DNA of 64,000 nucleotides from Pelagicoccus sp. SDUM812003. Its GTDB lineage: Bacteria > Verrucomicrobiota > Verrucomicrobiia > Opitutales > Opitutaceae. Of the stretch, positions 1 to 9,149 are shown piece by piece (position 1 is the first letter of the stretch; each line of letters begins with the position of its first letter). The translations under genes were made by a program, and so were the position numbers. The stretch covers positions 310,001 to 374,000 of the forward strand of contig NZ_JARXHY010000004.1 in NCBI RefSeq assembly GCF_031127815.1, given 5' to 3'. Under the pieces are notes generated by a model. That model did not search any database and was not told the DNA's origin. It saw nothing but the letters and a program-made list of their open reading frames with translations.

Positions 1-1
1 C

Positions 2-865
2 ATCGTTGGCGACGTGGTGCCACCGCAACGACGGGCCGCCGCGGTGGGACTGGTGATGACTGCGTTTTCAATCGCCTCTGCGTTGGGGGTGCCAACTGGG
101 CTTTACATCGCTCATGCCTTCGCATGGGAAGCCCCCTTTTTGATGCTCGCGAGCTTGGCGACCGTCATGTGGCTGGTCGCGTTTTTCGGTTTGCCATCTG
201 TGAGCGGTCATCTTGAAGCCGATCCGAAAAAGCGGGCCGCATCCTTCCTCGCTTTGCTGCGGGACGCCAATGCGGGCAAGGCCCTGCTTTTCTACGCGGC
301 GCTCGTTTTCGGCCATTTCGTGATCATTCCGCTCATGGCTCAGTACTTCGTGGCAAACATGGGCCTGCCGGAAAGCAGAGTCTTTTTGGTTTATCTGATC
401 GGGGGCGTTCTGACGGTTTTCACCGCGCCCCGCATTGGGAAGCTCGCTGATCGCTTCGGCCGGGTTCGCGTGCTTGGTTTCCTGGTGGCGGTGGCGAGCG
501 TGATCACGCTGACTATCTCAAATGGCGGGCCGATGCCGATATGGCTCATTCTGATCATCGCGGCGAGCTTCTTCGTGTTCGCCAGCGGTCGTTTCGTGCC
601 GGGCCAAGCGATCATGACGCTGGCGGTTTCACCGACGCGGCGTGGGGCCTTCATGAGCTTGAGCGGCTGCGCTCGGGACATCGCCTCCGGTTTCGCCTCG
701 ACGGCGGGCGGTTGGATCGTATCCGCCGATGCCACGGGACGCTTGATCGGCTACCACTGGCTCGGATGGTTGGGGGTCGGCGTCAGTTTGCTGGCCTTCG
801 CCATGTCGCGCACCGTGCGCGAAGCCGATCAGGTCATGCCCGCGAAAGTGGCTGTGGAAACGTAA
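2..865 (+). CDS. MFS transporter, C-terminal part (5' end outside window)
   Basis: This is the last two thirds of a major facilitator superfamily transporter. The frame is open from base 2 and begins with IVGDVVPPQRR, which resembles the cytoplasmic loop between helices 4 and 5 of sugar/drug-efflux MFS proteins, so roughly 120 residues are missing upstream. About eight hydrophobic helices follow. A motif-A-like GKLADRFGR lies about 145 residues in, where the second-half copy of that motif is expected (loop 8-9). It is an inner-membrane, proton- or gradient-driven secondary carrier. The substrate cannot be read from the sequence. The gene ends 30 bases before a bidirectional terminator shared with the convergent fasciclin gene. 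Confidence 0.85.
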   Translation: MVGDVVPPQRRAAAVGLVMTAFSIASALGVPTGLYIAHAFAWEAPFLMLASLATVMWLVAFFGLPSVSGHLEADPKKRAASFLALLRDANAGKALLFYAALVFGHFVIIPLMAQYFVANMGLPESRVFLVYLIGGVLTVFTAPRIGKLADRFGRVRVLGFLVAVASVITLTISNGGPMPIWLILIIAASFFVFASGRFVPGQAIMTLAVSPTRRGAFMSLSGCARDIASGFASTAGGWIVSADATGRLIGYHWLGWLGVGVSLLAFAMSRTVREADQVMPAKVAVET

Positions 866-895
866 GATCCGGTGTCTTCGAGCTGACGATACAGA

Positions 896-921
896 AAAGC
901 CGAGCGCTGCGGCTCGGCTTT
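896..921. terminator. Bidirectional hairpin terminator
   Basis: A perfect 10-bp inverted repeat (AAAGCCGAGC at 896-905, GCTCGGCTTT at 912-921) has a 6-base loop. It sits between the convergent MFS gene and fasciclin gene. Short A and T tracts at the stem ends give each strand a weak U tract, so it can serve both transcripts. Confidence 0.8.
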
Positions 922-943
922 GCAAAACGTATGTTCGCGTCTC

Positions 944-1453
944 TTAGCTGTCTTGCTCGTTCGGGAGTATGACTTTGTCGATGACGTGGATGATTCCGTT
1001 GCTAGCTTTCACGTCAGTGGCGACGACATTGGCTCCGTCCACCTTGACCTTGCCGTACTTGACGGAGATGGTGAGCTTCGAGCCTTGGGCGGTTTCAACC
1101 ATGCCGGAGGAAACGTCCTTAGCCATGACCTTTGCGGGTACGACGTGGTAGGTCAGGATGGCTGTGAGCTTGTCCTTGTTTTCCGGCTTGAGAAGAGACT
1201 CCAGCGTGCCCTCGGGCAATGCGGCGAAGGCTTCGTTGGTTGGCGCGAAGACGGTGAAAGGTCCTTCCCCCTTTAGAACATCCACTAGGCCCGCAGCCTT
1301 CACGGCGGCAACTAGGGTCGAAAAATCCTCGTTGGACGCTGCGACATCCACGATGTCCTTCTTGGTTTTGTAATCCCCAGCCTGGGCCATGCCGAGGACG
1401 ACGAGACTGGTGAGGGTAGCGATGAAGAGTTTAAGCGTTTTGTTGAATAGCAT
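944..1453 (-). CDS. Secreted fasciclin (FAS1) domain protein
   Basis: A 169-residue exported protein with a single FAS1 domain, a fold linked to adhesion and carbohydrate or lipid binding. The chosen ATG (complement of 1451-1453) gives a clear signal peptide: [10 protein letters not shown], a hydrophobic core, and AQA as the likely signal peptidase I site near residue 24. A good GGAGG at 1460-1464 lies 6 bases upstream, one of the few strong ribosome-binding sites in this window. An upstream in-frame start would add 35 hydrophilic residues before the signal peptide and is rejected. FAS1 hallmarks are visible: [10 protein letters not shown] (H1), LTYHVVP (the YH motif) and [10 protein letters not shown] (H2). 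It has no visible membrane anchor. The role is unknown. Confidence 0.9.
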   Translation of the reverse strand: MLFNKTLKLFIATLTSLVVLGMAQAGDYKTKKDIVDVAASNEDFSTLVAAVKAAGLVDVLKGEGPFTVFAPTNEAFAALPEGTLESLLKPENKDKLTAILTYHVVPAKVMAKDVSSGMVETAQGSKLTISVKYGKVKVDGANVVATDVKASNGIIHVIDKVILPNEQDS

Positions 1454-1956
1454 GTTTTTCCTCCGATTGGTTTTCTGATGGCACCGTGAACAGACATTGA
1501 ACTCGGTTGTGCTGAAATACGAAGAACGATTCGCGTTGATTGGGTAAATGATGGACATGAATAGAGGTCTTTACGCGCTTCAAGGATGGTTCAAAAAGCC
1601 AGCCCTAGGTCTTATTGTGCTCCAGTGGAGGGAGTTGCCGAATGCTGGATTGTCGCAGCGTGCCGCATCGAAATCGCTTTGCGGAGGTCGCTTTTCTTAT
1701 CGCTTGGCAAGCGGGGAGGATTTTTTGGGGTCTTCCACTTGGACCACCAGACAGCGTTGACAGTTCACGAGCACGCCGGAGCTCGCTTGGTCGGTCGGCC
1801 GGCTTTTGCCTTTATCGAATTACGCTAGCTGGAGATGCCAGCAGCAACAGTGAACGCGTCAGCGCAGAGCAAGGATGCGAAGCCCGAAATCGATGTGTTT
1901 GAATGATGGATACGGCGACTCGTATTGGTTGCCTTGAGGAACCGTGACTTTGTTTG
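1454..1956. other. Intergenic stretch, no gene seen
   Basis: About 500 bases between the fasciclin gene and the aldo/keto reductase gene, both on the minus strand. Short open frames exist on both strands, but none has a recognisable motif, signal peptide or start context. The part next to 1454 must hold the fasciclin promoter. No hairpin terminator with a T tract was found. Confidence 0.5.
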
Positions 1957-2943
1957 TTATCGATTGAAAACGGGCGCGTTGTTGGGCGGGGGCGGAGTAA
2001 GTGCGTCCTGTCGTTGCAAGATTTCATCGCTCAGGGTAGCCGAAGCTCCCTTCACCGCTTCCTCAACCTGACCTAGGCTCTTCGCTCCGACGATCAACGA
2101 CGTCATTGCGGGCTGGGTCAAAGCCCAGGCAAGGGCATACTGCGTCATGCTCAGGCCGGACTCCTTTGCTAGTTCTTCCGTGGCTTCGATCTTATCGTAG
2201 ATCTCTTCGCCAGGTTCGGCTAGCCAGCTGCTATCCGCCATACGAGAGCCGGCGGGGGCGGAGTGTCCGCGGCGGTATTTGCCGGTGAGCAGCCCGCCCT
2301 GCAGGGCCTGCCAAGGCGTCACTCCGATGTCGTGTTTTTCGCAGAACTCCAAATCGTTCTGGTAGTCGCGTCGCAGCAGACTGAACGGGATTTGCGAGGC
2401 AACGACCTTCGGCCAATTGCGCTTATCCGCTATCCAGAGCAGTTCGCAAAGCTGCCAGGCGAAGTGGTTGGACACGCCAAAGGCTCGGATCTTGCCTTGG
2501 CGATAGGCGGTCTCCATGGCCGAGAGCACCGTCTCCAGTGGAGTCTGGGCATCGGGCCAATGCACGTGGTAGAGGTCGATATAGTCGGTTTGCAGGCGCT
2601 GCAGGCTACGGTCGAGCTCGCGCAGGATGGTTTTTGGGGCGAGTCCCATGTCATGAGTGCCCGTTCCGTTGGGAGCTCCGCATTTCGTGGCGAGCACAAC
2701 CTCCTCGCGCCTATCCTTGATCGCCGCTCCCAGAATCTCCTCGGATACGCCGCCCGCCGAACCCATGAAACGACTGTATCCCTCGTACACATTCGCTGTA
2801 TCAATGAAATTGATACCCGAATCCATGGCTCCATGCACGATGCGTATCGCATCGTCTTTCTCCACAGGCGAACCGAAGGTCATTGTTCCTAGGCAGATGG
2901 GGGACACCATCATTCCACTCGATCCCAATCGTCTCAACTCCAT
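1957..2943 (-). CDS. Aldo/keto reductase
   Basis: A cytoplasmic NADP(H)-dependent oxidoreductase of the aldo/keto reductase superfamily (328 residues, the usual TIM-barrel length). The ATG at 2943 starts MELRRLGSSG, the normal first strand of the family; an upstream TTG at 2997 would add 18 unlikely residues. The catalytic tetrad is visible: Asp and Tyr in FIDTANVYEG, Lys in VLATKCG and His in YHVHWPD. LGTMTFG and the C-terminal SLIVGAKS, which contacts the cofactor phosphate, are also present. The closest group by eye is the YakC/Gfo-like bacterial AKRs acting on aldehydes or sugars; the substrate is unknown. An AraC-type regulator remnant lies just upstream, and a decayed copy of this gene's 5' end lies at 7207-7370. 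Confidence 0.9.
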   Translation of the reverse strand: MELRRLGSSGMMVSPICLGTMTFGSPVEKDDAIRIVHGAMDSGINFIDTANVYEGYSRFMGSAGGVSEEILGAAIKDRREEVVLATKCGAPNGTGTHDMGLAPKTILRELDRSLQRLQTDYIDLYHVHWPDAQTPLETVLSAMETAYRQGKIRAFGVSNHFAWQLCELLWIADKRNWPKVVASQIPFSLLRRDYQNDLEFCEKHDIGVTPWQALQGGLLTGKYRRGHSAPAGSRMADSSWLAEPGEEIYDKIEATEELAKESGLSMTQYALAWALTQPAMTSLIVGAKSLGQVEEAVKGASATLSDEILQRQDALTPPPPNNAPVFNR

Positions 2944-3076
2944 AGAGGAATGATTGGCGTGATTTCGAAAATCGCAACGCAAAGGCTGCGCTTTCAAATT
3001 AAGCTTCGTCGCTGTACCTGAGCTGACGGCGCGAAGAGCCGATTAGCTGGAACTCCTATTTTTCGATGGTGGAGCT

Positions 3077-3262
3077 TCAGGAACCCGGCTCTGCCTTGCG
3101 ATCGGCGCTGGGTGAGGTGCCGGTGATTCGCTTGAACGCTTTGCTGAAGGAAAACGCCTCGGCGTATCCAATTTTCAATGCTATATCACATTGAGTAAGC
3201 TGGTCGTTGAGTAGCGACTGCGAGGCTTTTCTTATCCTCCACTGGGTCAGGTAGGTGAAGGG
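3077..3262 (-). pseudogene. Remnant of an AraC-family regulator (C-terminal HTH)
   Basis: Read on the minus strand, this stretch encodes the last ~60 residues of an AraC-type DNA-binding domain: YLTQWRIRKAS, then DIALKIGYAEAFSFSKAFKR, then ITGTSPS and a stop at 3077-3079. The second helix-turn-helix and its conserved tail are intact. There is no start, and an in-frame TGA sits two codons before the homologous part. A different frame (REAHGGIDR) continues upstream, which suggests a small indel near 3260-3264. AraC genes often sit beside aldo/keto reductase genes, so this was probably the regulator of the 1957-2943 gene before it decayed. Too short to be functional as it stands. Confidence 0.65.
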
Positions 3263-3354
3263 CGATCAATCCCGCCATGGGCTTCCCGAACTAAGCGCGA
3301 GCTAGGGGGAACTGGGGTTGCGAAGATGTTTCGAGCCAAATCTTCTTCGATCGG

Positions 3355-4119
3355 CTAGAGGCTGTTAGCAGGATTTCTGGTTGCCGGTGCCGGTGGCGCG
3401 TCTGGATGTTTCGTTTTCTCTGCTTTGTCCGTCGCGGCGCCGAGCGGTTTGTCGGCGACGTAGATCATGTAGGCTTCGCGGCGGGAGGAGCCGAAGACTT
3501 TGGCCGGCATGGCTTGTACCTTGAAGCCGACTTTTTTGAGCATGCGTTCGATAGTCGCGTCGGGAGCGGCAAACCAGATGGCGGCACGACCGCCAGGGGC
3601 GAGAGCGTTCCAGATTTTGCGAATTCCGTTTTTCCCGTAGAGATTGTGGTTTTCCGTCTTCACCATGGCGGTGGTGTTGTTGTCGATGTCGAGGGCGATG
3701 GCGTCGTAGGGCGTTTCTGCAGATCGGGAGATGACGTCGGAGACATCTTCAGTTAGCACCTTGACGCGTTCGTCTGCGAGGGCGTCGCCGTTGAGACCGG
3801 CCATAAAGGTGCGGTTCCATTCGACGATTTCGGGGAAGAGTTCGACCACGTGCACAGTGGCTCGGGGACCAGTTGACTGGAGTACGCTTTTCAAGGTAAA
3901 GCCGAGGCCGAGTCCGCCGATCAGCACCTTGGGTTGCTGGTCTTCGGTTCCGTGGCGTTCGCAGGCGATGCTGCCCAGCTTGATCTCGGAGGTGGCGACC
4001 TTGGAGTGCATGAGCTGCTGGCCGTTTACCCGAATGCAAAAGCTGCCGTCGTGTTCGACGAGCGTCATGCGAGCCCCGTTGGGGGTGGTGGTTTCGGCGA
4101 GCGTGATGTTGGGCTTCAT
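3355..4119 (-). CDS. Spermidine synthase-like methyltransferase-fold protein
   Basis: A 254-residue cytoplasmic protein with the Rossmann fold of the spermidine synthase/SAM-methyltransferase group. Visible motifs are VLIGGLGLGFTLKSVL (motif I, nucleotide-binding loop), VVELFPEIVEWN (acidic residue that binds the ribose or amine), YDAIALDIDN (motif II) and LAPGGRAAIW (post-II strand). The start at 4119 (MKPNITLAET) is preferred over a GTG nine codons upstream; neither has a clear ribosome-binding site. It lacks the full-length N-terminal beta domain of classical SpeE, and no decarboxylase partner is nearby, so calling it a true polyamine synthase is unsafe. The C-terminal 25 residues are low-complexity (K, P, A) and probably disordered. 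Confidence 0.8.
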   Translation of the reverse strand: MKPNITLAETTTPNGARMTLVEHDGSFCIRVNGQQLMHSKVATSEIKLGSIACERHGTEDQQPKVLIGGLGLGFTLKSVLQSTGPRATVHVVELFPEIVEWNRTFMAGLNGDALADERVKVLTEDVSDVISRSAETPYDAIALDIDNNTTAMVKTENHNLYGKNGIRKIWNALAPGGRAAIWFAAPDATIERMLKKVGFKVQAMPAKVFGSSRREAYMIYVADKPLGAATDKAEKTKHPDAPPAPATRNPANSL

Positions 4120-4340
4120 GGGGAGACAGCAGAGACGGACTGGCACCTGAAAGCAAGCGCTGTCGAGGAACGAGCTTATCGGAAATGGAGAAGTAGCGGA
4201 CTAGGAGACTGCCAGTGGGGAGGGGAGGTTGGAGGCGGTTAGTTACTCGGAGGGAGTGAATCGGTTTGCGGAAGCGTGGATCTCCGTCCATGCATGTGGA
4301 AGTCGGCGCCGACGTTTCGAAACCCCAGTATTTGTTTTCT

Positions 4341-6641
4341 ATGATTCGTTATCTCATCTGTTTTTCGCTTTCTTTGGTTGTTTCCGTATCCAGCGTGTCT
4401 GGTCAGCAGGCTTCGTTGGTCGAGTCCGCTGAGGCCTTGCTGGAGCAAGAAGACTTGGGACCTTATCGCGGGTGGCTGAAGTATCTGATATTCGACGCGA
4501 CAGTGGTGGCAGAAAGAAAGGGTGTCGATGCGGCACAAGCCGAGGCGAAGCGGGAACGTCTGGAATCTTGGATACAGACACTCAAGACGAACCCGAACGT
4601 GATCGACGATCTGCGCGGCGTGCAGGAATGGGCTTACGAGTCGGAGGTCGATGGTTCCGGCCAGCCGTTCATGATTAACATCCCGCAGGATTACGATCCG
4701 TCGATCGCGACGCCGCTTTCCCTTTACATGCACGGTTTGGCCGGAAACCACTCGGAGCACTACAGCGGTAGCGACCAGCTTGAGGGGATCATCGAAGTTT
4801 CGGTTCTGGGTCGTTCGCGAGGCGGAGGTTATGTCGCGCTCTCCGAAGCGGATGTGATGAGCGTGCTCAATTACGTGCAGACCTTTTGGAATGTCGACCC
4901 GGATCAGATTCACATTCTCGGCGGGAGCATGGGCGGGAGTGGAACGCTTCGCCTTGGCAGCCGGTATCCGCACCTGTTCGCGTCCGCTCGCCCGACTTGC
5001 GCCTTCGCGGGCGATAAGCCGTATGGAAACCTTCTAACCTTGCCAATCTACGCGATCCACAGCGACGATGACTTTGTTGTACCCATTCTTCAATCACGCG
5101 GACCTTTGGAGCGCTTGCGGGAGCAGGGCGGCGAGGTGATCTTCGATGAAACGACGGGTTACGGTCACGCTTCTTGGGATTATGCAGAAGGCGGAGCACG
5201 GGCTGCCAAGTGGTTTCGCGAGCAAACGCGTCCCGATTCCCGTTCGGTCACGCATCTCGACTACACGGCGTTCGATGGTGTGGCGACTCGTTCCTGGTGG
5301 GCTGAGATCGCGAAGTGGGGCAAGGAGCCGAAACCTGCGACGTTCGTTCTCAAGGCAGGCGATGACAATCGCCTCTACGCCACCCTGAACAACGTTTCCC
5401 GTTTGAAGCTGCGCATTGGCGAATCCCCGTTCGATGCGACGCGTCGGCTAGCTGTTTCCGTCAACGGCGCTGTGCCGATCGAGCTGGAGGCTCCCTTGCC
5501 ACGCACGGTTTATCTGACTGCGGACGAAGGTTCTTGGAAACTGGATACGACGGTCCCTGAGACCGAGGTTCGCGACCATACGCCCGGCGGACCAAACCTG
5601 CTCTACAACGGCGAGCCGCTGCTTATCGTCTATGGCACGCAAGGTAGTGAAAAAGAAAATACGGCGATGCTGGCGGCGGCAAAAGTGGCGGCGAAGAACA
5701 GCGACGCCCGCTGGAGCAGCCCGCAATATGGCGCCGCTTGGGATGAGATCGCCCATAGCGCCTTGCTCTATGGAGACCTGGTGATTCGCAAGGATGTGGA
5801 TCTCACAGACATGGACATTCGCGACCACCATCTCGTGCTTATCGGAACAGCCCGCCAAAACAGCGTAGTGGCCCGCTTAGCGGACCGTTTGCCGGTTTCG
5901 ATTTCGGAGACGAAGATTGAGTTTTCCGATGGCGAAACCTATGCGGCGGACGGATTGGGGCTTGGGCTTGTGCACTACAATCCGGAGTCGCCGCAGAAGC
6001 TGGTCTACTGGGTGGCTTCGAACGATCCCGGTCTTTATCGGGCAGACTCCCCCGTGCCTTCCCAGATGACTTCGGTCTTCGGCGGACTCGGTTCAATGGT
6101 CGCTCCAGGGTTCGGTTGCCTAATTTCCAAGGTCGAACACGCAACTCTTGTAGCGGGTCGCAGTTTTGACGCGGACTGGCAGTGGCTTCCGCGAAACGAG
6201 ACTGAGCCGGTCGTAGCTGCCAGTATCAAGAGCGCTCGCGACTTTAAGCTCGAGATCGAGAAAGCGTTGCGAGTAGCGATGGCGACCGATTTTTCCTTCG
6301 CGGGAGAAACGATGGTCGATGGCTCATCGGAATCGCCTGTCTTAGGAGGTGTGACGCGGCTCAGCGATTTCGCGAACCGTTTCTTCTACGAGCCGATCGG
6401 CGTAATGGAGCTCGATGGCGTTGAGCTTCTGGAGATGCAAAGCAAGCTCGCGAGCAAGGGCCAGAGTTTCTATCCCAAGCCATCTACTAGCGACGTGGAT
6501 CCAAAATCTAGATACAGAGTAGCGGTCCCCGAAGCCAGTCTGTGGATTTTAGTACCTGCAGCCGAGCACGCCCCGAAAGACTATCGATTGACCGACATGC
6601 AACTTTCGACAGTGGTAGAACGCTTCTTTCCGACAGAATAG
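4341..6641 (+). CDS. Secreted alpha/beta-hydrolase (esterase/peptidase-like)
   Basis: A 766-residue exported serine hydrolase. The ATG at 4341 gives a signal peptide (MIRYLICFSL, hydrophobic core, VSG-QQ near residue 21); an upstream in-frame ATG would bury it behind 25 polar residues. The first ~300 residues hold an alpha/beta-hydrolase domain: an oxyanion-type MHGLAG, the nucleophile elbow GGSMGGSG with Ser196, an acidic HSDDDFVVP around residue 242 and His276 in TGYGHASW. This matches the prolyl-oligopeptidase/feruloyl-esterase side of the superfamily. The remaining ~450 residues have no motif I recognise and may form substrate-binding beta domains. The export signal and the xylanase in the window fit a role in polymer breakdown, but the substrate is inferred only. 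Confidence 0.8.
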   Translation: MIRYLICFSLSLVVSVSSVSGQQASLVESAEALLEQEDLGPYRGWLKYLIFDATVVAERKGVDAAQAEAKRERLESWIQTLKTNPNVIDDLRGVQEWAYESEVDGSGQPFMINIPQDYDPSIATPLSLYMHGLAGNHSEHYSGSDQLEGIIEVSVLGRSRGGGYVALSEADVMSVLNYVQTFWNVDPDQIHILGGSMGGSGTLRLGSRYPHLFASARPTCAFAGDKPYGNLLTLPIYAIHSDDDFVVPILQSRGPLERLREQGGEVIFDETTGYGHASWDYAEGGARAAKWFREQTRPDSRSVTHLDYTAFDGVATRSWWAEIAKWGKEPKPATFVLKAGDDNRLYATLNNVSRLKLRIGESPFDATRRLAVSVNGAVPIELEAPLPRTVYLTADEGSWKLDTTVPETEVRDHTPGGPNLLYNGEPLLIVYGTQGSEKENTAMLAAAKVAAKNSDARWSSPQYGAAWDEIAHSALLYGDLVIRKDVDLTDMDIRDHHLVLIGTARQNSVVARLADRLPVSISETKIEFSDGETYAADGLGLGLVHYNPESPQKLVYWVASNDPGLYRADSPVPSQMTSVFGGLGSMVAPGFGCLISKVEHATLVAGRSFDADWQWLPRNETEPVVAASIKSARDFKLEIEKALRVAMATDFSFAGETMVDGSSESPVLGGVTRLSDFANRFFYEPIGVMELDGVELLEMQSKLASKGQSFYPKPSTSDVDPKSRYRVAVPEASLWILVPAAEHAPKDYRLTDMQLSTVVERFFPTE

Positions 6642-6707
6642 GAAGGGGTTCTAGGGAATTGCGCGTCTGGACTTCCCATTCTCTCGGAAAGGCGCTGGTC
6701 TATCTGA

Positions 6708-7127
6708 ATGCTATGGATATCGGAGAGGGTGGGAATTCCGCTCAGTGAAATTGAGTTCAAGGCAACGCTGGCGCAGGGCTCAGGCGGACAGAATGTCAAC
6801 AAGGTTGCGACCGCGATTCAGCTCTTCTTCGACATTTCCGCTTCGTCGCTGCCAGAGCCAGTGAAGCAGCGATTGCTGGCGCGTAGTGACCATCGCATTA
6901 CAGAAGCCGGCGTGGTCGTGATTAAATCGCAGGAGGCCCGCTCGCAGGAAGCGAATCGCGAGGCGGCGCTGGAGCGGCTGAGGGAGCTGGTGGCTGGCGC
7001 CTTGGTCGTGCCGAAAAAGCGGAGGCCCACCAAGCCTACGCGGGGCGCGAAGAAACGGCGACTCAAAAGCAAGGCCATCCGCTCGAAGACTAAGGGGCTT
7101 CGGGGTCGACCCGGTTTGAACGACTAG
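6708..7127 (+). CDS. arfB: ArfB-type peptidyl-tRNA hydrolase (ribosome rescue)
   Basis: A 139-residue release-factor-like protein that frees ribosomes stalled on mRNAs without a stop codon. The GGQ catalytic motif is at residues 26-28 within LAQGSGGQNVNKV, the position expected for ArfB/YaeJ, which lacks the codon-recognition domains of RF1/RF2. The C-terminal ~40 residues are very rich in Lys and Arg, matching the tail that enters the empty mRNA channel. Length and start (MLWISERVGIP) match the family. It lies 66 bases after the hydrolase gene on the same strand, but the jobs are unrelated. Confidence 0.93.
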   Translation: MLWISERVGIPLSEIEFKATLAQGSGGQNVNKVATAIQLFFDISASSLPEPVKQRLLARSDHRITEAGVVVIKSQEARSQEANREAALERLRELVAGALVVPKKRRPTKPTRGAKKRRLKSKAIRSKTKGLRGRPGLND

Positions 7128-7206
7128 CCGCCGAGAGAACGGCGGTATCGAGAGGCGACGTGACGGTTTCGAGCCCGCCGTTCGGGCCAGTCGTTCGTAA
7201 TCTTCT

Positions 7207-7370
7207 TCCCTTGTAGATGTTTGCTGTATCAATATGATTAATACATAGATCGATAATTTCCTGTGCGATGCGTATTGCTTCGTCCTTTCTCAGGATGAAC
7301 CAAGGCTCATTGTTCCTAGGTCGATGGGGGGGCACCTTGCCTGAACGCGAGAACTGCGGTGGCGAGGGCC
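7207..7370 (-). pseudogene. Decayed 5' fragment of an aldo/keto reductase gene
   Basis: The minus strand encodes KDEAIRIAQEIIDLCINHID followed by TANIYKG, which lines up with KDDAIRIVHGAMDSGINFID and TANVYEG in the intact reductase at 1957-2943. Upstream of that the match continues only in another frame (PIDLGTMSLGS against PICLGTMTFGS), so at least one indel is present near 7315. The nucleotides are also alike, including a shared CATTGTTCCTAGG. Homology stops at 7207, and the rest of the barrel is missing. This is a dead fragment of a paralogue, in the same orientation as the intact gene 4.4 kb away. Confidence 0.8.
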
Positions 7371-7708
7371 CATGGCTGGACTGCCGATGCCCAGCAAGCA
7401 GACGACGCGGGTGGTCTCGTGGATTTCCCTAGGCACGTTTCACAATCGCGGAGATCGGTGAAAATGGCGCTTAATCGATCGCATGCTTTGGAACAACTCT
7501 AGTCGATGGGAAGGTCGCTTATTTGGTCGCCTTAGTTCATGGTACGAAAAGCGTTCATTTATTACCATATTTGTGGTTCGTCTTTGCAGGTGTGACCTGA
7601 GCTATCTGGATTTTCGTGTCTCTTGAGCAATCGGCGTTTAATCGGTTGCGGTTTGACGCTATTTGCTGGTGATTGGGTTTGGGGCCAGCATGCCTGTGAT
7701 TCGGGAAA
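7371..7708. other. Intergenic stretch, no gene seen
   Basis: About 340 bases between the reductase fragment and the DUF2254 gene. Short open frames show no family motif, and the sequence becomes more AT-rich after 7500, which fits the promoter region of the downstream gene. Some of it may be further eroded coding sequence belonging to the fragment before it, but I cannot align it to anything. Confidence 0.4.
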
Positions 7709-9016
7709 ATGAAAACGTACCTTCGCAACCTATTCGAAACTGTTAGCCAAAGTCTTTGGTTGATGCCTGCCGTGTCGATCGCCTTGGCCATGGGGACGGC
7801 TTACGGGATGCTCTACTGGGAAGATCTCGGGCTAGGTGATTGGGAGGACCTACCTCTTATCAATCGCAGCAGTCGCGAGACATCGCTCGCTATTGTGGGT
7901 GCGATCGTGGGTTCGCTGATAACCGTAGCGGGTGTTACCTTTTCCATTACTATTGTCTCGCTGACCTTGGCGTCATCGCAATTCGGTCCGCGGCTTTTGC
8001 GCAACTTCCTGCGAAGCGGTTCGTCGCAGGTTACGCTAGGAGCGCTGATTGGCTCATTCATCTACGGGATCTTGATCATGCCAGCGATGGATGAAAATTG
8101 GGAAGCGGGGAAGGCGCACCCTTCGGTTACTTTGATGATTCTTTTGGCGTGCGTGTGCGTGTGTTTGATAGTCCACTACATCCATCATGTGGCTACATCG
8201 ATCCAAGCTGACTCCCTCGTGGCTTCTGTTTATCGAGAGTTGGAGCGCAAGATCGATACACTGCAGGAACGCGAGGAAGAAGATGAGGATTCCCGGCCCC
8301 CGAATTGGACCGGCCCATGTAGCGCCATATGCGCCCGTCGTTCCGGCTATCTGACAGCCATCGATCAAGAAGGTCTGGCGTCAGTTGCCAAGGAACAGGA
8401 TGCCCGAATACTGATTTTAAAACGTGCTGGACATTTCGCGGCCAAGGGGGAGGTGATCGCAAAGGTCTATGGAGCGGAGACAAACTCGTCGTATTCTAAG
8501 TCCATCTCTGAAGCCATTTTCTTGGGAGACAAACGCACTCCTGAGCAAAATTTGGAATTTCTCATCGATCAATTGGTGGAGCTCGCGCTTCGAGCGATAT
8601 CCCCCGGTATCAACGATCCCAATACGGCAATCGTTTGTATCGATTATCTCTCTGCCGCACTGCTTCAAGTGACAGGCAAGTCTTTGCCGAAGTCAAAGAT
8701 TGAGGATGAGAGTGGAGAGCTGCGCGTGTATTGTCCTCGTTCGACCTTCGAAGGCTTGGTAGACGATACTTTCAATCAGCTTCGTCAATCAGGCGTTGCG
8801 TATCCAGAGATCTTGATACGCATTGCCAATTCTCTGGAAAGGTTGGGCGCCGGATTGAAGCCAAGCGACGAGCGAAAGAAGAATCTGCGAAAGCAACTTG
8901 ATCAGATCGTCGAACGAGAGAAGTCTACTGCGAATCCCAGAACCGCAGGAGACAGAGAGGATATCGACACGGCGATTGCAAGCTGCCGAAAGGTCCTGGA
9001 AGACTCAGCGAGCTAG
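7709..9016 (+). CDS. DUF2254 family membrane protein
   Basis: A 435-residue inner-membrane protein of the DUF2254 family, whose function is not established. Four hydrophobic helices fill the first ~165 residues: LWLMPAVSIALAMG, then a long helix from about residue 60 to 85, then two from about 108 to 160. The cytoplasmic part follows, with the family signature GINDPNTAIVCIDYL near residue 300 and AISPG just before it. A charged linker (EREEEDEDSR) separates the two halves. Start and length agree with the family. It stands alone on the plus strand, convergent with lpxI. Confidence 0.85.
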   Translation: MKTYLRNLFETVSQSLWLMPAVSIALAMGTAYGMLYWEDLGLGDWEDLPLINRSSRETSLAIVGAIVGSLITVAGVTFSITIVSLTLASSQFGPRLLRNFLRSGSSQVTLGALIGSFIYGILIMPAMDENWEAGKAHPSVTLMILLACVCVCLIVHYIHHVATSIQADSLVASVYRELERKIDTLQEREEEDEDSRPPNWTGPCSAICARRSGYLTAIDQEGLASVAKEQDARILILKRAGHFAAKGEVIAKVYGAETNSSYSKSISEAIFLGDKRTPEQNLEFLIDQLVELALRAISPGINDPNTAIVCIDYLSAALLQVTGKSLPKSKIEDESGELRVYCPRSTFEGLVDDTFNQLRQSGVAYPEILIRIANSLERLGAGLKPSDERKKNLRKQLDQIVEREKSTANPRTAGDREDIDTAIASCRKVLEDSAS

Positions 9017-9149
9017 AAAGGCCTAGCCAATCAGGATACATCTTCGATAAGGCTCGGGCCAGCTAGTACTTGTACCTCGATTGGACCTACCAATGCATAG
9101 CGACTGGGTATGAAAATTAGGTTTTGCCGCGGCAACCATTGAAAAGGGC

